37,656 nt of DNA, from the NCBI GenBank assembly GCA_913031145.1, contig CAJWCO010000024.1, positions 1 through 37,656 on the forward strand, in the 5' to 3' direction. Position 1 is the stretch's first letter. Each line of letters opens with the position of its first letter. Positions 15,888 to 23,972 of this stretch are shown piece by piece. The notes beneath the pieces are model-generated. The model was given only the letters and a program-made list of their open reading frames with translations, did not search any database and was not told the origin of the DNA. Made by a program: the position numbers and the translations under genes. The DNA comes from an uncultured Cellvibrionales bacterium (GTDB lineage: Bacteria > Pseudomonadota > Gammaproteobacteria > Pseudomonadales > Porticoccaceae).

Positions 15888-18089
15888 CTACATAATGAGG
15901 TCGCGCGTTGCATTTAAAAGTTCGGGATACTTCTCACCAATCCTCGCGCTCCAATACATGATCCAATACTCTAGTTCTTGGAGAAAGCTCAGCGTTAGCT
16001 TGTCGGGAAGTTCGCGCTGTTCTTGATCGAGGTAAGCGTGAATGGCTTCTGCATCTGCGATGTCGAGCGTTTCATGAAAACCGATCATGCCTTGATGTGT
16101 TTGCGCACCCCCGATCACGATCCCGATAAAATCACGATGTGTTTGCTCACTCATGTACCTAAGGTCGGGCAGGATACCGTTACCTTTCACGCTGACCCCG
16201 TGACAACTCGCGCAGTTGCGATTATAAAGAGTCTGCCCTCGAGTAATGGTGTTTGGATCTGTATTGGCTGGGTGACCGAGTGCAACAAATGTTGCTAACG
16301 ACGTATCCTCTTGGGGCTGAGTTCGTTGGAAGCTTCCGCGCTTAAAAACTAATAATTTATTATGGTTGACCTGATTGTTTTTTAGTTGCTGGCCTAGTGT
16401 CAGCATCACTGCACCACCGCTTCCTTGAGCGACTGCGATATATTGTTCGCCTTTGATTTGATAACTGATGGGTCCTGCCAATATCGCGCTATCGGATTTG
16501 TAGCGCCATAACGGGTCGCCATTGACGGCATCGTACGCAACCAGTTGACCGTTTTGTGTACCTTGAAATACCAGATTCCCTGCGGTACTAAGCACCCCGC
16601 CGTTCGATGGCTGGGGGTGTCGAACGCGCCATTGGCTGCGGTGCTCCAATGGATTCCATGCAACTAACTCACCGTAAACCAGTGCATCCATTGATGCTTG
16701 CGCGGCCACCCAGCTTTTTGGATCGCGCGCTTCGTTCAGATCGATCCCTGTATTCCAGCGATTGACTCGGAATCTGACATCGCCGTCGTCAGCACTGTAA
16801 TAACTTGGAATGTTTTGTACGGGTATATACATCAGCCCGGTGTTTTGACTATAAGACATGGGCTGCCAGTTGTGCGCGCCGTAGGGAGACGGCCAAATGT
16901 AACTACCCCCATTTTTTTGATAATTTGCGTATTCGGTTTCTATGGGGCGTCCTGTCGCAAGGTCTACATGACTCGCCCAAGTGATATGGGCGTAGGCATC
17001 CGCCGATAGGAGTTCACCCGTCGCGCGATCGAGTACATAAAAGAAGCCATTTTTAGGCGCTTGCATAATTACAGACCGCAGAGTGCCGTCTATCACAATG
17101 TCTGCCAAAACCAACTGCTGGGTCGCGGTATAATCCCAATTGTCGCTGGGTGTGACCTGGTAGTGCCAAACGTACTCGCCAGAGTCTGGCTTCACGGCGA
17201 GAATTGAGCTCAAATAAAGATTATCACCCCCACCTGGGCTGCGCACTTCGCGGTTCCATGGTGATCCGTTGCCAGTACCAATGTAGAGTAAATCCAGTTT
17301 TGGATCATAGACCAAGGTATCCCAAGCGGTGCCGCCACCGCCTCCTTGGCGATACCAGTAGTCACCACCCCATGTGGGTAGCGCTCGCTCAAGGGCAGGG
17401 CTTTCTTGAGGTTTGGCAGGATCTCCGGGCACGGTATAAAAACGCCAACGTTGTGTTCCGGTTTGAACATCATAAGCACTGACAAATCCTCTTACCCCTA
17501 ATTCGGCCCCGCCATTGCCTATTATGACGAGTCCCTTAACAATACGTGGCGCGCCTGTAATACTATAATTGCCATCTGTTGGCGTGGTTTGTACTGACCA
17601 GTTAATAGTGCCTGTCAGAGCGTCGAGAGCGATCAGCCGCCCATCTAATGCTCCAAGGAAGATTTGTAATGGCTGGTCATCATTGCCTTGCCATAGTGCG
17701 ACGCCCCGGTTGACCGGCCCGCAGCATGTTTTTGCTAACTGCGATTTCGGTATTTGCGCATCGAAGTGCCAGAGTTCCTCACCAGTTTCTGCGTTCAAGG
17801 CATAGACGTGACTCCAACCTGTGCTAACGTAAATAATCCCCTCGTGAACCAGCGGTGTTGCTTCCATTCCACGAGCGGTGGGGAAGTCGAACGACCACGC
17901 TAAATCGAGTTCGTCAACGTTCTGACGGGTGATCTCATCCAGTGGACTGAACCGTTGCTCACTGTAATCTCTGCCGTAACTCAGCCAATCACTGCCTGGC
18001 TCGACAATACTAGCCTCGTTCACCACGGCGCCGTAGGAGCTTGGGATGACTAGGCTTAAAAGTAAACATAACCGATGGTCTCGACGCAT
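15888..18089 (-). CDS. PQQ-dependent quinohaemoprotein alcohol dehydrogenase
   Basis: A 733-residue periplasmic type II alcohol dehydrogenase: eight-bladed PQQ propeller plus C-terminal cytochrome c. A signal peptide (RLCLLLSLVIPSSYGA) precedes the mature part. The vicinal Cys pair that contacts PQQ is Cys122-Cys123 (KTCCGP), and the Ca ligand Asn of GTGN is at about 274. The catalytic Asp is Asp319 in NWDYT; the residue two positions on is Thr, so this is the calcium rather than lanthanide (XoxF) type. The haem motif CASCH is at 626-630. Other motifs: GGGGTAWDTLVYDP and PGGGDNLYLSS. I chose ATG 18089 rather than a TTG at 18104, because GGAGGG sits 7 bp upstream. It probably oxidises alkanols from AlkB to aldehydes and passes electrons to a cytochrome. 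Convergent with the crotonase gene. Confidence 0.92.
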   Translation of the reverse strand: MRRDHRLCLLLSLVIPSSYGAVVNEASIVEPGSDWLSYGRDYSEQRFSPLDEITRQNVDELDLAWSFDFPTARGMEATPLVHEGIIYVSTGWSHVYALNAETGEELWHFDAQIPKSQLAKTCCGPVNRGVALWQGNDDQPLQIFLGALDGRLIALDALTGTINWSVQTTPTDGNYSITGAPRIVKGLVIIGNGGAELGVRGFVSAYDVQTGTQRWRFYTVPGDPAKPQESPALERALPTWGGDYWYRQGGGGGTAWDTLVYDPKLDLLYIGTGNGSPWNREVRSPGGGDNLYLSSILAVKPDSGEYVWHYQVTPSDNWDYTATQQLVLADIVIDGTLRSVIMQAPKNGFFYVLDRATGELLSADAYAHITWASHVDLATGRPIETEYANYQKNGGSYIWPSPYGAHNWQPMSYSQNTGLMYIPVQNIPSYYSADDGDVRFRVNRWNTGIDLNEARDPKSWVAAQASMDALVYGELVAWNPLEHRSQWRVRHPQPSNGGVLSTAGNLVFQGTQNGQLVAYDAVNGDPLWRYKSDSAILAGPISYQIKGEQYIAVAQGSGGAVMLTLGQQLKNNQVNHNKLLVFKRGSFQRTQPQEDTSLATFVALGHPANTDPNTITRGQTLYNRNCASCHGVSVKGNGILPDLRYMSEQTHRDFIGIVIGGAQTHQGMIGFHETLDIADAEAIHAYLDQEQRELPDKLTLSFLQELEYWIMYWSARIGEKYPELLNATRDLIM

Positions 18090-19022
18090 GCTACTGCCCT
18101 CCAACTTACTGCTATTTTACACTAAAAAACGATTGAAGATATTCATACGGCGCGCTGAGCCGTTTCAGTCCATTTCGAGATTACATCAAGTCGACGTGCT
18201 TTGGTGACATTCGACTTTGACGTTAACAGGAGCCAACCTATTTGTGTAATAGGCATTCAGTCCGAGCCGTTCAACGAGAACACATAGGGCCAAGCTCGTT
18301 TCGGAATCATCAGGACTGCTCATAGTGTGTCAAAGCTCGTATTGCTTTGGCACAGCGATGCCAAATTGTCAGTGAATATTGTAAAACCAAATGACACACT
18401 TGCGCTTTGGAGATCGCAAAATCACACAACGTGTCATCTGTTCAAGCCCTGTATTTAGCAATAAGTATAAGCCTCTAAGTTGCAGAGCTTTTCCAAATTT
18501 ATATGTAGCGCTCTCATACTCGCTGTTGGGACTTTCTGAGCGATATAAACGGTGTGATTTTGTGTTCTTGGGCCCAGTGACGGGTGTATTTGAAGATGCG
18601 CTCGGCATTGGGTAAGGACGAAGGGGGTGGCGTTGGTGAAAACAGTCCAAAACTCCCTGTGGTAGGACCTATTGCTCAGCATACACTTTTATTCGAGGGA
18701 GACCTAGACGATTGCAGTGGCGCAAAATAATAGGTAGCGGGAGTGTCGAGAGGTCTAAAATTCGCTGAGAAATTTCTTTTTGAAATCTCTATTGTTTATC
18801 GGTCACTTACTAAACAGCGAGCTAGCTTTTAACCAGTGCCGCTATCGGCGCCTCCCAATACTGCGTCGCTTGCGGATGAAACTTTGCGTCCCCTTTAAAC
18901 TCATCGAATACGAGTCTAGCTAGCTGCGGTCATGCATGGGTAATGCGGGAAAAGCAATAATAGGGTCACCTTTGCCTTCCCGCACTGTAAAAGATCATCA
19001 GATCTCGAAGAGTCCGCGATAG
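18090..19022. promoter_or_regulatory. 933-bp gap between PQQ dehydrogenase and alkB
   Basis: Both flanking genes read leftward, so the right part is downstream of alkB and the left part is the promoter region of the PQQ dehydrogenase. Possible elements are TAAAAT as a -10 on the minus strand near 18112-18122, and an inverted repeat AAGTCGA (18188-18194)/TCGACTT (18211-18217), an operator candidate about 100 bp upstream. Further out there is a long stem-loop at 18326-18354, and an 8-bp stem TGCGGGAA (18944-18951)/TTCCCGCA (18977-18984) behind alkB without a T-run. Frames at 18369-18682 on either strand look like chance and are not called. Confidence 0.45.
18326..18354. repeat. 11-bp stem-loop in the alkB/PQQ-dehydrogenase gap
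   Basis: TGTGTCAAAGC pairs with GCTTTGGCACA over 11 bp (one T-G wobble) around the loop TCGTATT. There is no poly-T tail on either side, so it is not an intrinsic terminator. Role unknown; a protein site or an RNA structure are both possible. Confidence 0.55.
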
Positions 19023-20222
19023 TTAGTCTAACTGGGGTATTTCTTGGCCCTGACCATATTTCTCGTAAGTCGCTTTAAGTTTTGAGGGCAGTATATTGAC
19101 CTTACTCAGGTCGCCATTGATATGGGGTAGAGCCAGGACGCGCTTGTCCATTACTTTGAACCATAGCTTCGGAATATAGGCGAGCAGAAACATACCATAG
19201 TAGCCATTCGGCAGTTCAGGAATATCGTCGAAGTCACGGAGACTCTGGTAGCGGCGCATCGGGTTAGTATGGTGGTCTGAGTGACGCTGCAAATGAAATA
19301 GTGCCAAGTTACTCATCATATAGTTGGCATTCCAAGAATGATGTGGCTGGCAGCGCTCGTAGCGGCCATCGCCACGCTTTTTGCGCAATAGTCCATAGTG
19401 CTCAATGTAGTTGGCGGAGGTCAACTGATACCATGCCCAGAAGTTATGTAGGGCCAAAAATGGCACCATAATCCATCCGAACGCTAAGACTAAGGTACCT
19501 TGTAATAATAAACTGAGTAAATAGGACTGCAAAATATTATTTTGCAAAGACCAGGTCGCTTTGCCTTGTTTTTCAAGGCGCTTTTTTTCCAGGTTCCAAC
19601 CTCGAACGAAAGTGCTGGGGATTTCACGCAAGGTAAAAGCATAGATTGACTCACCTAGCTTTGAGCTGGCGGGATCATCTGGTGTTGCTACGAGTACATG
19701 ATGGCCACCATTGTGCTCGACACAGAAATGCCCGTAGGCAGGCACTGCAAGGGCTATTTTAGCCATCAGTTGTTCTAGCGCCGTGTGCTTGTGGCCGAGT
19801 TCGTGGGCGGTGTTGATACCCAGACCGCTGTATCCGCCCGCGACGATTGCCATAACCATTACCGACAAAGGGTGGAGGTCATTGTTCCCAACCACATAGG
19901 CCATTACGCCAAGCACAACAAAGTGTAGGGGAACGGTAAGCATGGTCAAAGCACGATAGTACCCGTCCGCTTCCAACTGAGGTACGAGTTCTTCGGGGGG
20001 GTTATTCGTATCGCTGCCTACCAGATGATCCACTAAGGGAAAAATCAGATAGGACACCGCCAACGGTAAGGCTAGGGTCCATTGCATGCCGGTTTGATAA
20101 AAAATAGCGACACTCACCAGCGGTAGTGCCGGCATAAGCATAGATATCAGCCATAGGTAACGCTTTTTATCCGTGTAAGTAATCAATCCTTTTTCTGAGT
20201 GTTCAAGCGTGTAAGTTACCAT
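19023..20222 (-). CDS. alkB: Alkane 1-monooxygenase
   Basis: A 399-residue integral membrane diiron hydroxylase that oxidises medium-chain n-alkanes at the terminal carbon. It has about six membrane helices and the conserved His boxes: NTAHELGHK (HELGH at 140-144), EHNGGHH (169-175), LQRHSDHH (311-318) and the AlkB-defining NYIEHYG (271-277). TPDDPASS following EHNGGHH is also typical of AlkB and sets it apart from XylM. I chose ATG 20222 because AAGGAGAA lies 5-6 bp before it; a frame extending 26 residues upstream lacks such a site. It needs rubredoxin and rubredoxin reductase, absent here. An AraC-type regulator diverges from it, and the PQQ dehydrogenase lies downstream on the same strand, as expected for alkane catabolism. 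Exact chain-length range cannot be read. Confidence 0.95.
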   Translation of the reverse strand: MVTYTLEHSEKGLITYTDKKRYLWLISMLMPALPLVSVAIFYQTGMQWTLALPLAVSYLIFPLVDHLVGSDTNNPPEELVPQLEADGYYRALTMLTVPLHFVVLGVMAYVVGNNDLHPLSVMVMAIVAGGYSGLGINTAHELGHKHTALEQLMAKIALAVPAYGHFCVEHNGGHHVLVATPDDPASSKLGESIYAFTLREIPSTFVRGWNLEKKRLEKQGKATWSLQNNILQSYLLSLLLQGTLVLAFGWIMVPFLALHNFWAWYQLTSANYIEHYGLLRKKRGDGRYERCQPHHSWNANYMMSNLALFHLQRHSDHHTNPMRRYQSLRDFDDIPELPNGYYGMFLLAYIPKLWFKVMDKRVLALPHINGDLSKVNILPSKLKATYEKYGQGQEIPQLD

Positions 20223-20272
20223 TTTCTTCTCCTTGATAGTGTTTCGTAAGCGTCCTTTGAGAGTCATTGTAA

Positions 20273-20300
20273 TTGACAAATAGCAGTAGAGTGGTGTCAA
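20273..20300. promoter_or_regulatory. Inverted -35-like repeat TTGACA-N16-TGTCAA
   Basis: TTGACA at 20273-20278 reads as a -35 box toward the AraC gene; TGTCAA at 20295-20300 is TTGACA toward alkB. As -35 boxes they face each other across 16 bp, so overlapping divergent promoters would compete. No good -10 at 17 bp was found on either side, so their use as promoters is uncertain. They may instead form a single palindromic operator. Confidence 0.4.
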
Positions 20301-20301
20301 A

Positions 20302-20331
20302 TACCATCAATATAAGAGTCATTTACCATCA
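20302..20331. promoter_or_regulatory. Direct repeats TACCATCA, 22-bp period; AraC-type operator candidate
   Basis: TACCATCA occurs at 20302-20309 and 20324-20331, with 14 bp between, so the copies lie on the same face of the helix about two turns apart. This layout matches how AraC/XylS-family dimers bind direct repeats. The pair lies between alkB and the AraC-type regulator. A hairpin-like ATCAT-TTTG-ATGAT (20328-20341) overlaps the second copy. Binding by that regulator is an inference. Confidence 0.5.
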
Positions 20332-20367
20332 TTTTGATGATATTTTAGTTGTGTATGGGAGGCTTTC

Positions 20368-21369
20368 ATGAATTCTTTTGCGTTGCCTGTATTAATAGAC
20401 TTGCTCGCGGAACAGGGTATTTCGAAAACTCGACTACTTGAAAAGACCGGTTTGGAGGGTTTTGATCTGAGTAAAGCGGAGCTTTTTAATGCCGCCCAAG
20501 CCGATGAGATTTGCGGCAAGGCGATCACCCTTACCGGTGACCGGTTACTGGGCGTCAAGCTAGGCACTCGATTTGATCTGGTCTCTATGGGCATCTTGGG
20601 TTACGCGGCAATGACGAGTGACAAAGTGGGTGATGTACTCAATTTATTGGTGCGTTACAAACGCGCGTTATTACCGAGCATGCGCATTGAGTTAATTCCT
20701 GATGGAGATTCTGTCGTATTGCGCAGCGCAGCGCCTCATCTCCCCTCGGCTTTGGAACAGTTTTACACTGGCACGCTCTACGCGGGCCTGGTAACTAACT
20801 TAAATTTGCTCACCGAAACTCACGGAAGTAGCGCGACGCTTGAGCTGAACTACGGCCAGCCCGAGGACAGATCTTTTTACGAATTGGTATTTGGTACAGG
20901 CGTTTTGCTTAATTCGAACCGCTGTGGATTGACCTTTGATCCCGAGGATCTGGCCATGAGGATATCGACATCGGATCCTGTGGCTCAAGAGGTGTTTCGG
21001 CGTGAATGCGATCGTATTTTAGCGAATGACAAGTATTCCGGGGTGGTCAGTGAGCGAGTCAAAGAGTTGTTGTTGCTATCGCGCTCAGCATTTCCGACGG
21101 CTGCGGATATCGCTAAGCAGATGCATATGAGTGAAAGCACTCTGCAACGACGGCTGTCGAATGAGGCTACTCGATTCCAGCAGTTGCTGGATCAGGTAAG
21201 GTATCGTTTAGCGCTTGAGTATTTGCAGGGCACTGATTTGCCTGGATCGGAAATTGCCGCCCTTTTGGGTTTCAATAATGCCGCTAATTTTCGCCGTTCT
21301 TTTAAACGCTGGTCAGGCACAACGCCGGCACATATTCGGAGCTCTAAGAACGCTGCTAGCACTCTTTAG
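20368..21369 (+). CDS. AraC/XylS-family transcriptional regulator, probable alkB regulator
   Basis: A 333-residue protein. Residues 1 to about 215 form a ligand-binding domain of the Arabinose_bd type (PF12625), with the LVSMGILGYAAMTS segment typical of OruR/AlkR-like regulators. The C-terminal ~100 residues are a double helix-turn-helix: AADIAKQMHMSESTLQRRLS then GSEIAALLGFNNAANFRRSFKRWSGTTPAHIR, the canonical AraC signature. It diverges from alkB with a 145-bp shared promoter region that contains direct repeats suited to AraC binding, so it probably senses alkane or a derivative and activates alkB. The start ATG has GGGAGG about 7 bp upstream. An intrinsic terminator overlaps its stop codon. 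Confidence 0.93.
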   Translation: MNSFALPVLIDLLAEQGISKTRLLEKTGLEGFDLSKAELFNAAQADEICGKAITLTGDRLLGVKLGTRFDLVSMGILGYAAMTSDKVGDVLNLLVRYKRALLPSMRIELIPDGDSVVLRSAAPHLPSALEQFYTGTLYAGLVTNLNLLTETHGSSATLELNYGQPEDRSFYELVFGTGVLLNSNRCGLTFDPEDLAMRISTSDPVAQEVFRRECDRILANDKYSGVVSERVKELLLLSRSAFPTAADIAKQMHMSESTLQRRLSNEATRFQQLLDQVRYRLALEYLQGTDLPGSEIAALLGFNNAANFRRSFKRWSGTTPAHIRSSKNAASTL

Positions 21370-21384
21370 CAGCATTCTTTTTTT
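21352..21384 (+). terminator. Intrinsic terminator overlapping the AraC stop
   Basis: GCTGCTA (21352-21358) and TAGCAGC (21367-21373) form a perfect 7-bp stem with an 8-nt loop, followed by ATTCTTTTTTT. The stop codon TAG (21367-21369) is inside the right arm, so the terminator is partly coding. Confidence 0.85.
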
Positions 21385-21602
21385 GAGTACCGTCGATGAA
21401 ATGCTTCTCGAGTTCGCGCAGGGTGCGCCGTTTGTTTTGAGAGGAGTAAAGAATGACAGCCCGCGCTGAAGCGACACGACAGGCCAACCCATTAAAGCGT
21501 TAGTCGGTTTAAGCGACCAAGTTTGAGTCGACATCGAAAAAAACCAAGGGGGATCTACTGCTTTGTTTGTGGAGGTGTTTTGCGAGCTTCTTGACCCTTA
21601 CG

Positions 21603-22034
21603 TTATGCTCTTGCGGGCAACGTGACTACGCCATGACCCGGGGTGGTGATTTGGCCTTGCTGGTCTTCAAGCCATATCTCGCACTCTACGAAATTTTTAC
21701 CGTCTTGAACGTACTTTTTTCTTACGATCCCCCGCCCTAATAGCGGATTTCCGGGTATATCCATCACTCGGTACTGTACGTGCAACGCTTTTAAATCTCC
21801 GTCTGGACCTGCGAAGTCGGTCATTAGTTGCCCCAGGAACGCATTCTTGAGTGCTCCATGCAAGATCACATCGGGAAGGTTGTTGCGAAGTGCGAAGTCT
21901 TTGTCGTAATGAATTTGATAATAATCGCCCGACGCGCCCGCGTATTTAACGAGTTGCTGTGTCGTGGGGTCCTTGCGAAGACTTGGAATTTCAAAGCCTT
22001 CTTCGACGTCATCAAAATAGATTTGCTGAGCCAT
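21603..22034 (-). CDS. MaoC-type hydratase, C-terminal subunit
   Basis: A 143-residue single hotdog protein of the MaoC-like dehydratase family (PF01575). The hydratase core is YAGASGDYYQIHYDKDFA, which supplies the catalytic Asp (GDYYQIH) and His, then DVILHGALKNAFLGQL. It likely forms a heterodimer with the FAS1-like protein encoded just upstream in the operon; the two together resemble a double-hotdog enoyl-CoA hydratase acting on (R)- or bulky acyl-CoA substrates. ATG with GAGG 7 bp upstream; 10 bp separate it from the previous stop. Located behind the alkane genes, so a role in acyl-CoA hydration is probable; the acyl chain is unknown. Confidence 0.87.
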   Translation of the reverse strand: MAQQIYFDDVEEGFEIPSLRKDPTTQQLVKYAGASGDYYQIHYDKDFALRNNLPDVILHGALKNAFLGQLMTDFAGPDGDLKALHVQYRVMDIPGNPLLGRGIVRKKYVQDGKNFVECEIWLEDQQGQITTPGHGVVTLPARA

Positions 22035-22044
22035 TTTTTTGCCT

Positions 22045-22506
22045 CTACTTTGTTGGTTGGTAGTTTATTTCTGTGGATCGCTGTAACACGACTATTTTGT
22101 CAAATTGGTTGGTATATTTAGTTTCTCTAACAATCATTAACATGTTTCCAAGTTTCCCTTGCCTTTCATGTAAATCAGCGAGGTAGTGTGTCACTGTGAT
22201 TTGATCGCCTGGTCTTACCGGCTCGAAGTATTCCCATTTACTTCCGCCGTCCAACGTTGCAGAATATGGCTTGACTATTTCAGCACGAGCTTTGCCTAAT
22301 TTCATTGAGCGCAAAAACGTAGGTGGCGCTGTTAGGCCCCCATATTTTGTATTACGAGCCGCTTGCTCGTTATTAAAAGCTGGATTCTGGTCTCCGATGG
22401 CTTGCGCAAATTTGATGATTGCGCCTTTCTCTACTTCGTTGACGACGGGCTCGGATTCAACGCCGATAGCCGCTTTCATCTCTTTTGTAATGACTGAATG
22501 GGTCAT
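22045..22506 (-). CDS. FAS1-like dehydratase (MaoC N-terminal type) subunit
   Basis: A 153-residue protein of the MaoC_dehydrat_N/FAS1-like domain (PF13452). Residues FAQAIGDQNPAFNNEQAARNTKYGGLTAPPTF carry the usual loop but with the D-H catalytic pair lost, so it is the non-catalytic structural partner of a hydratase heterodimer. WEYFEPVRPGDQITVTHYLADLHERQGK is the typical second half. It is first in a two-gene minus-strand operon, 10 bp before the MaoC gene, a layout like actinobacterial ChsH1/ChsH2 or HadAB. The start has GGAG about 8 bp upstream. Confidence 0.86.
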   Translation of the reverse strand: MTHSVITKEMKAAIGVESEPVVNEVEKGAIIKFAQAIGDQNPAFNNEQAARNTKYGGLTAPPTFLRSMKLGKARAEIVKPYSATLDGGSKWEYFEPVRPGDQITVTHYLADLHERQGKLGNMLMIVRETKYTNQFDKIVVLQRSTEINYQPTK

Positions 22507-23315
22507 ATCGCCATCTCCGATTGGAATTTGTAAATAAGTGCGTAGGTGAGCTTATTTTTTCAGGAGTTTACCGCCCGTTGGAACACGCTACAAGCGTGCC
22601 ACTGGACAACGCCTTTCTGGCGCATTGATTCGGTGGCGCCTGAGAACCATTGGCAGAACTCGAAGTTTGTGGCAGTGCTTTGTCTCGAGGAGCCATGCTT
22701 TAATCTTTGTGTTAGCGTTTGTTGTTGCTCGTATGTTTATAGCGACTCTCTGCAGTGCGAAAGCGATTTTTTTTGCGCAGATTGTCGCATGTTACATCTT
22801 GCCAATAGGCGAATAGCGTAGCTTTTATGTCGAATATCCCCACTATTTTGGGCTGTAGGGCATTAATTAATTTGGACGAGATTTACCGCCATACGCTTCA
22901 ATTATCAGGCTTTCGGTGAATTCAAAACGCACTGATGTGAGTAAGTCCGCGCCATTATCAGAGGTTTTAGACAGGAGAGCCTGACCTGTTTGTGATGAGC
23001 TTCAAGGCGACTCGAATCAATTGTTTAGCCTTAAAAAAGGCCAGACGAGTGGAGTGTGTAAACGTGAATGATTATCAGGAGTTTCAAATATGCCGTTTCG
23101 TTTTTTGACTTTACCCTAGCTGAGTTAGGCAAAAAAATCGACTGAAAATAGGGACTTTTTAGCATTCCGACAAGAGGGGTTGATACGAGCCTACTATTCA
23201 ACCTAAAAAATAGTTCCACAGGTTTGATCGCTTCAGTATTCGATGATTCAATAATTTACAAAGGCTACAAATATCACTAGTATTCTCGGTCTTTAAACGG
23301 CGCGGCGAATGTTTT
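22507..23315. other. Gene-free stretch, 809 bp
   Basis: Two overlapping frames (22546-22821 GTG start and 22625-22816 TTG start) have no family features and are rejected. A/T-rich hairpin AAATAAG (22532-22538)/CTTATTT (22551-22557) followed by T's lies just outside the dehydratase start and may be part of its 5' region. GCCTT-AAAA-AAGGC at 23028-23041 is a small hairpin. The right end should hold the promoter of cysC; no -35/-10 pair could be assigned with confidence. Confidence 0.5.
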
Positions 23316-23936
23316 ATGGATAACGGCATGCAGAGTAACCTTCATTGGCACGAGGGCGAAGTGACGCGGCAGGATCGCAGGCTATTAACAAGGCAGAAAG
23401 GTGTTACCCTCTGGTTTACAGGTCTTTCAGGGAGCGGGAAGAGTACCGTGGCGGTCGCGTTAGAGAAGGCCCTGTTTTCGCGAGGAACATTGAGTTATCG
23501 GTTGGATGGCGATAATGTTCGTCTGGGCATTAATAAGAATCTTGGATTTAGTGCAGAAGATCGCGGCGAGAATATTCGCCGGATTGGCGAGATATGTAAG
23601 CTTTTTGTCGATGCGAGTGTTATGGTTCTTTCTAGTTTTATTAGTCCTTACCGTGCCGACAGGGACTTAGTGCGCAAGTTGCACATGGAGGCCGGCTTTG
23701 ATTTTGTCGAAGTCTTCATGGATTGTTCGTTGGCAGTCGCGGAGATGCGTGACCCCAAAGGGCTTTATCGACTGGCGCGACGTGGAGAAATTAAAAACTT
23801 TACGGGTATTGATGATCCCTATGAGGCGCCGCTGCAGCCAGATATACATTTGCGATCAGACACCATGAGTATTGACGACGAGGTTGCGCTGATTTTGGAC
23901 TATCTTACTCACAAGGCTCTAGTAAAAGATTTATAG
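23316..23936 (+). CDS. cysC: Adenylylsulfate (APS) kinase
   Basis: A 206-residue kinase that phosphorylates APS to PAPS, using ATP. The P-loop GLSGSGKST is at 36-44; RLDGDNVRLGINKNLGFSAEDRGENIRRIGE is the APS-binding segment, followed by VLSSFISPYRADRDLVR and RDPKGLYRLARRGEIKNFTGIDDPYEAP, the lid with the conserved FTGID. The start has no clear Shine-Dalgarno; ATG 23316 and the in-frame ATG at 23328 are both possible. The stop TAG (23934-23936) is in the same frame as the ATP sulfurylase that follows, separated from its TTG by 12 codons. The pair makes PAPS for sulfate assimilation or sulfation. It is unusual for a gammaproteobacterium, where CysDN is more common. Confidence 0.93.
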   Translation: MDNGMQSNLHWHEGEVTRQDRRLLTRQKGVTLWFTGLSGSGKSTVAVALEKALFSRGTLSYRLDGDNVRLGINKNLGFSAEDRGENIRRIGEICKLFVDASVMVLSSFISPYRADRDLVRKLHMEAGFDFVEVFMDCSLAVAEMRDPKGLYRLARRGEIKNFTGIDDPYEAPLQPDIHLRSDTMSIDDEVALILDYLTHKALVKDL

Positions 23937-23972
23937 GAGTCCCCATTACCCACTCTTCACAGGTCATCCGTC

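Noticed and set aside
18369-18682. Overlapping frames on both strands in the alkB/PQQ gap
   Set aside because: Mutually overlapping, no motif, no ribosome binding site, and a composition unlike the surrounding genes.
18944-18984. Stem TGCGGGAA/TTCCCGCA as alkB terminator
   Set aside because: No run of T on the minus strand after the stem; reported only as a stem-loop in the gap.
22546-22821. Plus-strand Cys-rich frame between the dehydratase and cysC
   Set aside because: GTG start without a Shine-Dalgarno and many Cys from chance TGT/TGC; no family.
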